DNA from: Ilex aquifolium
Taxonomy: Eukaryota; Streptophyta; Magnoliopsida; Aquifoliales; Aquifoliaceae
Reading direction: 5' to 3'
Assembly: GCA_951799425.1 (NCBI GenBank)
Contig: OX637399.1
Location: 19,690,001 to 19,754,000, forward strand
DNA: 64,000 nt
The notes under the pieces were generated by a model. That model was not told the origin of the DNA, ran no database searches, and was given only the letters and a program-made list of their open reading frames with translations. How positions within the stretch are numbered: position 1 is the first letter of the stretch; each line of letters begins with the position of its first letter. Both the position numbers and the translations under genes were made by a program. Positions 47,562 to 57,130 of the stretch are shown piece after piece.

Positions 47562-49691
47562 TTTGAAACCAAAGAACACATAGTGATGAGTGCAAAAGAT
47601 TGCACAAATCATGTATTTTAGAACCTTGCAATTATGTTGAATGTGTTCGACATCTCACGAGGAGTATCCCATTTACCGGGTTTATAACTCATTCCGTATT
47701 CACCCCAAATATTTCAACTATGTTGGTGAAGATATGAACATGTTACACGAAGATTTGGAGGCTTAGAAGTGAAGATATCAAGGTGGTATTGGTGTTTGGT
47801 AACAAAGGCACCAACACTAGCACCCCCTGGTGGAAATACCTCTGTTTTTCTCCATTTTGACCATGATCCACTCAGAATATGGGAAAGTTCAAAACACAAA
47901 AGTTGTAGATCTAGATGTCTTCTGTATTGTGTCAAAATTTCAGCTCAACCCAACAGTTGAATCAAAAGTTATGATAATTCTACGACAACTGGTCCGGAGC
48001 AGAAAAGTGTGCCGACTTTTCTTCACCCAATTTCTACATCCATTGCAAATCCTTTCTTACAAGATTTATTTAGCACATTTAGGCACCCTTTTCCCACACT
48101 TAACATACACTAATGGTGCATTAAACAAGAGAATTTATCTCAAGTCATGACACCCATTCTACACCCACTTACTCAAGGCATAAAATAACAATTGCTATTT
48201 AATCCCAATTCACAACTCACATGTTATATATAGCTCATGCCAATAACACATCAATTTTCAAGGGATTTCACAAGTGATTCCGACATATCACATACAACTA
48301 AAAATTGACCTAAGTCATTTCTACACCCTTTCTCTTTTTCATTTCATCAACCCAAGCTAGGGATTGATTATAAACCATTCCTCATAGGCAATGAACAAAA
48401 TATATCCATAGCAACAATTCATGTTTTTATCACATCAACTTGCTCACACATCACAAGGCACATTAGAATATATCTCATGCCCTCAAAACATCAAGTTCCA
48501 AGAATATCACATAAGTAATTTCTTATGTCAATCTTTGCTAAGAATTGGTCTAGCCTCAAATTCCATACCCATTTCAACTCTTCTCATGCATAGGTGAGTG
48601 ATACATACCTATTTCACATGCAAAGGTGAGTGATACATATATATACTCTTTAATAACCTACACATTTCACATACACTATAGGTAGGAAATGAACCAAGGT
48701 AGGAAAATCCCTACCTCTTGTAGCGTGAGAATCCCGTAGGAAGCTCCCAAGACCCGAAAACCCAACTTGAAGCTTGATTTTTCCAAATCCCGATTTTTCA
48801 CCTTCGGTGAAAATCTTCATTTTTGGTACCCACGCGTAGCCCTCGTCGACGTGATCACTTCTCCCTTCTAGCTCGACGGAATCCGAGCAAAGAAATACAA
48901 CTCGAATCTTGATTTTCGTACACCCCCACCCGTTCACCTTCTGTGAAACTTGTTGTTTTTGGTACCCACGCGTAGCCCTCGTCGCGTAGATGAACTTTGC
49001 CTTTTGAATCGACGAATTCCGACGGACGGAACTCCCGAAATCGGAGCGGGAAGCCTGAAAACTCACTTTTTCTCTCCTCTATCTCCAAAAACGTGTATAC
49101 TGTTTTTTTGGCTGATATTTTGTGTAAAAATCTGATTTAAGCCCATATTTATAGTCGCAAATGAGCGGTCCACATCGCACCGCATATTTTCGACTTCCGG
49201 GTCCGTTTTTCGTCCCGAAACGATTCATTATAACTCGGATTTAGTTCAAATTAATTTTATTTGAACTTTAACTTAATTTTGAGGAAATTTTATAAAATTT
49301 ATTATTGGGGACCTTTAAAATTACATTCGCCACGCAGTCGCCTCGAACGACGTGCAAAAATCCGACTATCTCGGAATTCGACGAAATTTCTAGTGATTAC
49401 TAGATTTCGCGTTGCGAATCCAATGGCGCACTCCGTTTCCTCATCCGAGGTCTAGAACATGATTATTTCAAATACGCATAAGGGTGGAGAATTACCATTT
49501 TACCCTTTTTCAGAAAAAGTTTAATTTTTCTCGGGTTTTACACCTAGTGTCCCTTTTTCCATATACATCTTACCATGTATATAATTCACCCAACAAGTAG
49601 CACATAACATGTAGCAAGTAAAGCACATAACATGAAATGCGTATGGAATGCAATGGTCTACACCCATGCCCCTCACGTCTTAGGTAAATCG

Positions 49692-51310
49692 TAGTCAAGT
49701 CTCATATGTAATGAATGTCATATGAACAATTTCAACATATCCCATGATCAATTATATCCAAAGCATATAATTTCATGATCATCATAATGCCAATTCTATG
49801 CCCAAATTGCAATGCATGCCAAATGAGCAATTTCCACATATCAACATGTACCATGACAATATATGTCATATGCATATAATCTCCTTTATCCAGCACAAGG
49901 TCAATATATCAATAATCATAACAAGCATGTTATTACACAATTTATGTCCAAACACACTTTACTCATAAGAGCACCATTTAAACACATAGCATGCCCACAC
50001 CATACCAAAATTCCAAGAGGTTTCACAAGGAACTTCCACATATAAAATTCAAGGTAGAACTTGAATTAAACCATTTCTACACCCATTTCCTCATTTCTAT
50101 AACAATAGACTCATTTCCATAACAAGAGACTCATTTCCATAACAATAGGCAAAGCATAGGTAATTCTATGCCCCCAATCATTCCATATGGAAATGAACAT
50201 ATATCAACATTTACATTTCCAATTTTAAGTCATATCATAAGCATATGATTTCACTTTACCACATCATCCAAGCATGATATCACATAATCTCATGCAATTA
50301 ACACACTTTATTTCACATAAGCATTTTATCAAACACTTTCAAGGCACCAAATCATGTAATCACATAACATGCCTAAATTTATCACATAACTCACAAAAAA
50401 TCAGAATATATGATTTTTACATACCCAATTATCAAAACATCCGAGAAATCACAAACTAGCAATTTCTAACTACCAATTCACACTAGAATTTAGCCTACCC
50501 ATTTCCATTTAAACCAACCATAATAGGCAAGTGTTAAAACACTCAAAACAGCCCACCCATTTCCTATGGACACCATAGGATGTAAATAAACCAAAGTAGG
50601 AGGGAACCCTACCTCTTGAAGCGTAAAACACCCGTAGGAAGCTTCAAGAACACGATTCAAGCCCAAACCTTTGATTTTTCCAAAATTCTGTCTTTGGATC
50701 TTCGGTGAAATCAGCTCTTTTTGGTACGTAAGCGTAGCCCTCGTCGAGGAGATCGACTTTGATTCTTGGTCCGAAGGATTCCGACCGACGGAACTTCGAA
50801 AATCGTAGGGAGAAAGCTTGAAGTTTTCCATTTTTTCTCTCTTTCTCTCTTAACGTCTGAAACCAATAGAGAACCAGCTGAAAAATGTCTGATTTTCAGA
50901 TATTTAGCCCCTATTTATAGCCTTAAATTGCGCGGTCCACATCGCGCCACACGCCCCCCTTTTTCCTGGGTCCGTTTTCGCCCCGAAACGATTAAATTTT
51001 GTACCGGTTTAAGCTCAAAATAGTTTACATGAACTTTATTTAAATTATTTTCTAAATTTCAAAATTTTAATAAAAATTTCGTTTTTGGGGGTCACCGGAC
51101 ACCCGTCGCCTCGAAAAACGTGAAAAATCCGACTATATCGGAATTCAGCGAAATTTGACAAGGTAACTAGATTTCGCGAGACAAATCCAACGGTGAGATC
51201 CGTTTCGTCATCCAAGCTCTAGAGAAATACGTATTTTAAACCTGCATTATAGTGACAAATTACCATTTTGCCATTTTTCATAAAAAGTTCAAATTTTCCC
51301 GGGTTTTACA
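49692..51310 (-). repeat. 5' LTR of E6 (shortened)
   Basis: It is almost identical to 41011-42626 of the 3' LTR and ends CCCGGGTTTTACA at 51310, followed by TSD GTTCA. The leader sequence 49543-49691 (GCAATGGTCTACACCCATGCCC) is homologous to the E1 leader (1155-1200). The primer site is not present here. The two small frames that recur identically at 41179 and 49863 are duplicates of LTR sequence, not genes. Confidence 0.9.
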
Positions 51311-52157
51311 GTTCATACACTCCCCTGAGGTGAAATTCTGGAAAAGTGTAATGGTGTACGGAACCGGCGGTGTGATACCAAAATCCGTTGCCCAACAAAG
51401 ACACAAGATTTTGTTTATAAAAATACTCATTTGATTTGTAACATCCAACAGTGATTTAGTTTTATAAACACATGCCTTTTTTTCAAACAATCATTGAATG
51501 TATTTCATCAATGACAAATGTATTACACACGTGCATTGCATTGTGTTGTGGTAGTCGGTGAGGACTCGGGGTAAAGTGCATGAGTGAGTATCATCTCATA
51601 TCATGACATGACATAGTAGAATTCCAATCTTGAATTACATGTTCTTGTTTGGAATGGATAATGGTTGTTGATTGTTGCATGTGCACATTTCATATGCATC
51701 TAGGTTGGGGAGTAGCCTCTGTAGGAGATACTCTATTGAGTGTAGCTCACCCTATACGGGAAAACATTTCAGGTGCAGGGTACGCACCGATGGAAGGCTC
51801 TCACTTGGGGCCTCAAGGATGAAGAAAAGCCGACTTGTGGCTTGTAATTCACATTTTGTAAAACTATTGTGAAAAAAAATATGCTTTTGTAAAACACTCG
51901 CTAAATTAGTTTTTGAGCATGTAATGTATGTAAAAGAATTGTAATCGAACTGATATGGAGTATTTTTAACGTAACCTTGCATGTATTAGATGAGTATGGA
52001 TAAATGGACCCGGTGCGGTTAATATTGTGTATTAGACCTTGGATGGGTCATGTGAGTGTATGTGGCACAGGTTGTGTTTTGGGTAGAGCTCCGCGTACAA
52101 AGGAGACTCTGCCCGAATTTTGTTAAATTAAGGACCCCTAGTTTTTGGGGTGTCACA

Positions 52158-52972
52158 GTTTTCGTATGTAAGAGGTACACTTCTAGCTTAAAATGGACCT
52201 AAGTAATCAATTTTCACCATCTAAATTGGACTTAGAAGATGTTTAGGGGGTCAAAACTCTACTTGTAGGTCTCGCCATGAAGGAAAAATCATGTTTTTCA
52301 TCAACTTTGAGTTAAATTTTGACTAAGTTTGGGTTTGATTTGAAGCACCTCACCTATGGGGTTTGACAGAGGGGTGTGAAGTGAGTTTTTTGGCTCTAAG
52401 TAGTGAGAAATGGGGAACCTAGGGTTGGCTAGAGGTTGAAGATGAAGTGGAAGACGGGTCACCAAGGGAGTCCAGTGGACCCCGTTAGCACGTGAGCACG
52501 CGTGAGGGGTCCAATGGACCCCTGGTTGGTGGGGTTATGACCGAAGATCCTTTCGGAGGTCTCCATAAAATCTTAGGTCGATCTGATGTTCAAATAAAAA
52601 ATGTGGTGTAAAAAGTCTATTTTGCCCTCCGGGGTCAATTTGACCCAGGTTTTGGGTGATTTTTGTCAAATAAATTTGATATTCCCTTTTAATTAGTTGA
52701 CATGAGTATGTGTATGGAATTTCATTGAAAAGTAACACTGTTCATTTTTGGTCATTTCAAATCCAAATACCGCGTTAGGTAGGGTTTTTCAATTTCAGAT
52801 TAGACAATGCTTTTCAAACTTTATTTTAAATTATTCCATACATTATTTATGAATGTTTAACATGTTTTGAAATAAATGATTGGATGTTTCGATATTGAGT
52901 TTGAGTGTAGTTACGCGCAACTATTTTATTTTTTGATTAGGGTTTTGAGTGTAGTTACGCGCAACTATTTTA
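52158..52972. other. Unclassified repeat with strong palindromes
   Basis: No coding was recognised. It contains AGGGGTCCAATGGACCCCT at 52505-52523 (9-bp arms around one base), a related GGGAGTCCAGTGGACCCC at 52466-52483, GCACGTGAGCACGCGTG between them, and GGGTCAATTTGACCC at 52632-52646. The layout resembles the palindrome-bearing U3 regions elsewhere in the window, so it may be a piece of another LTR. It is the target into which E4 (left) and possibly the LINE (right) were inserted. Confidence 0.55.
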
Positions 52973-52978
52973 TTTTTT
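52900..52978. repeat. 44-bp tandem duplication at the LINE 3' end
   Basis: TTTGAGTGTAGTTACGCGCA followed by ACTATTTTATTTTTT occurs at 52900-52934 and again at 52944-52978. The second copy runs into the T-run that represents the LINE's A-tail. Confidence 0.9.
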
Positions 52979-52979
52979 T

Positions 52980-54660
52980 GGTGAACCTCGACAGTGCGAG
53001 GAGAATTTTATTGATTCAAAATTAAATTACACCTAGTTAGGGGGGGGGGGATGTATGTACCTTAACCCTCAATGTAATGTAATTACATTTGAAATTAATA
53101 AACATTAAAATAAAGAGGAAATATGCATGCATAACACAAAATGATGGTAAAATAAAATAAATACTATGTATGCCCCCCCTAATGAGCTGAGATAACCAGC
53201 TGGGATAAACTAAATGAGCTGAGAGTAGCAGCTGGGTGAGTGTAAATGAGATTAAAGCAGCTGCTGTCATAATGAGAGGTGGGCTGAGAGCAGCAGCTGG
53301 AAGAGTCCCAAGTGAGTCCTGATTAGCGGTTGTAATGAGCTGGGAGAGGAGCTGAGGGTAAGGCTGAGCTGTGAGCATGATAAATTAGCAGATAAGTCCA
53401 TTGAACAGTTTGCCTTGAGAACCTAAAGGCCAGAAGATAAGCTATCACTGATTGATAGGTTAGCTGAATAGGTTGCCTTCGAAAAATGAAAGGCCACAAG
53501 AGTGATAAGGCAATGCCCTGATTGAAAGGATTATTTGCTTTTCTGATAAGGCAGCTTAAGAGACATCCAAGCCAAATGGATACTACCCAACAAATCTGCA
53601 CAAACGAAGAAAAGAAAATTATTTTGAGAGGCAGAAGAACTCTACCTGATAGCTTTGATGTCAGAGGAAATATAGTCCAATTCCCCTCCTTCTACAAGTG
53701 AAGAAGACGAATATCCAGCAAGAGTCCATCGTGGTAGTGGGAATCCACAAGATTTATGACCAAATAAGAAGAGCAGACGCCAAAATTATACAAACTAATG
53801 GAGAATATCCAGTAAAAGTAGGATCTTAGGGCCATGAAGAAAGGAAATAGCTAGCAGCAGATAGCCATTGAAGTCCAGATCCAAGAAGATATTCGAACTT
53901 CTCTAGCAGATGAGACCTTCAGAACATAGTCGAAAGTCACTGAGCAGATGAGACTTTTAGAAGTTAAGGCCAAGAGAGATCCTGAAGAAATGCTAGATTT
54001 CAAGAAGATGGAGAAGGTAGATGACTGTCCAGTCGAAGAGTTTTCCTAATAATTCTCAGGGATCGAGAAGTAATCATGGAAAGGATTCAAGAAAAACCAT
54101 GCAGAACAAGAATTCCAACAGTCAGAGCCAAGAAAGAACAAGAAGAATCTATGCCTTTGTGGAGGATCGAACCAGAAATTCCTCGTCTTAAACTGGAGAA
54201 GAAGATGAAACACCAAAGTGAAGTCCAACATGTAATTGCATTGGAGATTTGGTGGAAGATGAATATCCAGCAATAAGACCAGGAGACCAATAGGCACAGA
54301 GCATAGCTTGGTGAAGAAGACCACTGAACTGAGAAATCCAAAAGAATCCACAAGTAGTACTCTCCTCCTACATCCGATGCTTCTGGCGTCTTTGAGAAGA
54401 ATTTCAACCGTTGAGGCAGAGAAGAGAAGACCAGAAACCCTGACTGTGATCCTAAAGAAGAAGGGAAGAGAAACAGGTGCATGCCCATTCTTCTTAAGTT
54501 GAATTTCTTTGTTCCTAGAAAAATATCCCTCATGTTTAGGGATGAGCATGTAATATGGACTGTATAAACGGACTGTTGGTTTTGTTTAGACAGTAGAATG
54601 AATGGCCTGATCTACATCTGTGTGTTGCATCATCTATTATAGAACTTTAACTTTAGATCG
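52980..54660 (-). other. Long 3' untranslated region of the LINE
   Basis: This is about 1.7 kb without convincing coding, strongly pyrimidine-biased on the sense strand. A G-run (53041-53050) and a cluster of AGCTG words (53186-53360), including the palindrome AGCAGCTGCT at 53256-53265, are visible. GAAGA-GAATATCCAGCAA recurs near 53705, 53800 and 54257. The 167-residue minus-strand frame at 54046-54549 has no recognisable domain, and its open state probably reflects low stop density in CT-rich sequence. Confidence 0.6.
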
Positions 54661-54669
54661 TAAAGATTT

Positions 54670-55145
54670 GATTTGTCTCTAATCCTGCATTAAGAGTTGT
54701 CTCGTATATAGATGTAGAGAATGAGAAAAGGTGTGAGTGTGAGAGGTATTATCACAGACTCCTTGGTTGGCCAAAGAGTCTGCAACTGCGTTTCCTTCTC
54801 TATAGGAATGCTGTATTCGATACTCAAAACCTCGAAGAATAGAGAAAATCTTGCAAAAGAGTGCCCAAAATTTCCAAGATAATTTTGACTGATGTCTGAT
54901 CAAGTCCACAAGAACTTAAGAGTCTGTTTCGATGATCAAAGGATAGACCCCCAATCCATAATACTGTACAAGAAGTAGACCATCCAATAGTGCTAGAATT
55001 TTAGCTTCCATAATCGTGCAAGTTTTATAGTATTATGATCCAGCTAGAACCATCTGGGCCCACTCATTTCGTAAAACCACTCCACCACCTGCCTGACTTG
55101 GATTGCCGTTTGATGCGCCATCAGTATTTAGCTTAAGCCATCCCT
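54670..55145 (-). pseudogene. LINE C-terminal RNase H domain
   Basis: The minus strand encodes a plant-type RNase H (RVT_3-like). WLKLNTDGASNGNPS-like and GGGVVLRNEWAQMVLAG-like stretches lie near 55140-55040, an IIETDS-like stretch near 54925, and YRIQHSYREGNAVADSLANQ at 54760-54830. At least two stop codons are seen in the domain. Such a domain is known in a subset of plant L1 elements. Confidence 0.8.
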
Positions 55146-55157
55146 GCGGGGGAAATT

Positions 55158-56039
55158 CTAGCAAATCCATTTAGCACTCCTGAATACGTTAGTGCACAAC
55201 CTGATATTGAGGGACTGGAGCATAGATAGTTCACAGGCAGTATCCATAACCTTGAGCTTGAAAATGCTCACTTGTAACCTGAGTAGATGAATGATAAGAG
55301 AGAACAAAGAATTGATAGGCTGTTTTTGGTTTTCAAAGACTCTATAGCATCGTTCTTTCCATAATTGCCAGAAAACCATCAAGGATATATATCTTATTAG
55401 AGCATGACTTCTGGATTTCCTAGGATGAGTCCTACGCAATCTGTTAAACCTGGACAGTGGGGTCTCTGAGGGGAGGACTTGAAAACCAAACATTCCAGCA
55501 ATCTTGAACCAAAGTTGAGAGCTATATTGGCAAGAAATGAATAAGTGAGGAGCTGATTCCTCCCTACAGTAGCATAAAGGACATCTGCTTGCCAATGAGA
55601 TCCCCAAGGACTTAAATTTTAAGTCCAATGGGAGTGCATTCTTTATAAGCTTCCACCCAATTAACTGTGCACTAGGAGTAGATTGCTGCTTCCAAATGCT
55701 AATGGCCTGGTCATCCTGCGCGCCCCTTCTTCTAGACAGTTCCCAAGCCGTTCAAATGAGTTTGTCCTCTTGCTCAGAGAGGATAACTCCGGTAGAATGA
55801 ACCTCTTGCTGTAGATTCTGATCTATATGGGGCACACTTTGAAGCTGCCATTGACCTTGAACAATTAGCTCAAAAAGTTTATTAAAATAGACTGGTGTAG
55901 TTGAGTTTCTAAGAATTAGAGGGCCTCCACCTATCCAGTTGTCACACCAGAAATCCATAGTAACACCCGAACTCACTAACTTCTTAGAATTCTTAACAAC
56001 TTCTTCAAACCAGGGGGATAGGACTGTAAAACATCTGGA
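55158..56039 (-). pseudogene. LINE ORF2, linker and zinc-finger RVT region
   Basis: 55752-55976 reads SSGVTMDFWCDNWIGGGPLI, the usual L1 linker with W and D-N-W. 55158-55628 has the zf-RVT motif LASRCPLCYCREESAPHLFI followed by SCQYSSQLW (C-x2-C...H...C), then an ALIRYISLMVFWQLWKERCY segment. The two lie in different frames, with at least one frame break between them near 55630-55750. Confidence 0.85.
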
Positions 56040-56795
56040 TTATACCCGACTGTTGTGCATCAACAAATGATTGTCTCCCAAATATTTGGCAGAAAAGAAT
56101 GAAGACCAAAGAGAGTTATTTTGCAATAAGTTCCATACCTGCTTCATCCTAAATGAATTCTGTACTTCCTCAAATTTCCTGATTCCCAAACCTCCTTCAG
56201 ATAAAGGCAAAGTAATAGACTCCCATGAGACCAAATGTCTTTTCTTTGTATTTGTCTTATTAGACCACATAAAAGATGACATAGCAGCATTCATTCTGGC
56301 TATGATTCCCTTAGGCAGGTTAAGAGAAGCTAGCAGATGTATGGGGAGGGAACACAACACAGATTTGATAAGCACAATTCTACCCATATTAGAAAGAAGT
56401 TTAGCATACCATCCTTCCAACCTTGACTGAAATTTCTGTAGCATATCTTCAAAATAGAGAAGTTTGACTCTCCACCTAATAATTGGATAGCCCAAGTAGG
56501 TAAGAGGGCATTTTTTAAGAGGGATGTTCGCAACCTGAGATAACATATTTCTCCTTGCCACTGGTATTTTAGAAGAGCAATATAGAGAACTTTTCTGCTT
56601 GTTCACTCTATGATTAAATGATTGCTCATATCTCCCCACAAATTTTAAAAGATTAGTCATAGACATCTTAGCACCTTCAAGAAAATTAGGGTATCGTCAA
56701 CAAATAATAAATGACTTAAGAGCCTTGAACCTCTTCCTGTATGATATCCTTGTACTAAGCCTTGTTCAAATTGGAATCTGATTAGTACTTAAAAT
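56040..56795 (-). pseudogene. LINE ORF2, RT C-terminal half
   Basis: At the right end the minus strand encodes GYHTGRGSR and LLSHLLFVDDT, with the catalytic FVDD near 56690-56705. A one-base shift near 56680 then moves to the frame that begins at 56666: MSMTNLLKFVGRYEQSFNHR, then KSSLYCSS, YLGYPI, RLEGWYAKLLSNMGRIVLIK and SEGGLGIRKFEEVQNSFRMK. These are standard for the thumb and downstream region of plant L1 RT. Confidence 0.88.
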
Positions 56796-57130
56796 TAGCA
56801 TTTTACTATGCCTTTTTGAGACTAATTGTACTTTGATGGAGTTTAGGTAATGACATTTCAGGTCTTAAAGTGAACAAGGACTCAAGAACAACACATATCA
56901 CATTTGAGTGTAACACCTGCACATTAGGGAACAAAATTGGAAGACACCAAGAACGTTCGAACGCCAACTCATGTTTGAACGTCCACTTGAACTGTGAGCA
57001 GACCTGACTACTAAGAGAAGGTATGTGCAGCCAAGAAGGAAGACTCTGAGGCTCTGAGGCACTGAGGCACTTGAGTATCACGTTCGAACGCCAACTCACG
57101 TTTGAACGTCCACTTGAGTTGATTAAGGAC

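Larger units (their letters stand above)
45476..49542 (-). repeat. S3: over-long solo chromovirus LTR (TSD CCTAG)
   Basis: On the plus strand it runs TGTGACACCCC to CTCGGGTTTTACA (4067 bp), flanked by CCTAG at 45471-45475 and 49543-49547 within the E6 leader. It has no internal coding and is nearly twice as long as S1 and S2. Extra content includes a 90-bp tandem repeat (46106-46380), an (AT)n run (47521-47559), a module shared with S4 (about 47850-48010), and a doubled GGTACCCACGCGTAGCCCTC segment (48826-48845 and 48960-48979). A minus-strand TATAAATA lies at 49153-49146. Confidence 0.92.
39517..51310 (-). mobile_element. E6: chromovirus (Tekay-like), internally incomplete
   Basis: This is a minus-strand element with TSD GTTCA at 39512-39516 and 51311-51315, inserted in the E4 3' LTR. 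It has a 3' LTR (39517-42626), a purine tract, and pol parts from integrase-chromodomain back to protease (42721-45317). Then come a leader that holds solo LTR S3, and a shortened 5' LTR (49692-51310). Shared LTR parts are nearly identical: about ten differences by eye over 1.6 kb, so it is very young. It is nevertheless far from whole. Gag is not recognised, much of RT is not recognised, and several breaks exist. Confidence 0.9.
20611..52157 (+). mobile_element. E4: chromovirus (Tekay-like), 5' part missing, twice interrupted
   Basis: The E4 pieces are 20611-22797 (RT, RNase H, most of integrase), 37699-39516 (integrase end, chromodomain, purine tract, first part of the 3' LTR) and 51316-52157 (rest of the 3' LTR). 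E5 splits it with TSD AGGTC and E6 splits its LTR with TSD GTTCA. The 5' LTR, gag and protease are absent, because E3 sequence meets E4 RT at about 20610. Its right neighbour is an unclassified repeat starting at 52158. It is broken and older than E5 and E6. Confidence 0.9.
38178..52157 (+). repeat. 3' LTR of E4, split by E6
   Basis: The LTR starts TGTAAAACCCGGG at 38178, runs to 39516, resumes at 51316 and ends GGGGTGTCACA at 52157. This leaves about 2.18 kb after E6 and one TSD copy are removed. TATAAATA lies at 38567-38574. The join reads correctly against S2 and S3, which carry the ...CTTGGTTCA-TACACT... stretch uninterrupted (minus strand). Confidence 0.9.

Noticed and set aside
41179-50045. 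Identical 60-residue frames at 41179-41361 and 49863-50045 as a duplicated gene
   Set aside because: They are the same position in the two LTRs of E6.
53037-53601. Minus-strand frames rich in Leu/Ser near the LINE tail
   Set aside because: Low-complexity translation of AGCTG-rich untranslated sequence; hydrophobic runs are a by-product of composition.
54046-54549. 167-residue minus-strand frame and its overlapping partner as host genes
   Set aside because: No recognisable domain; it lies in the CT-rich 3' untranslated region of the LINE, where stop codons are rare by composition, and overlapping frames are open in more than one phase.
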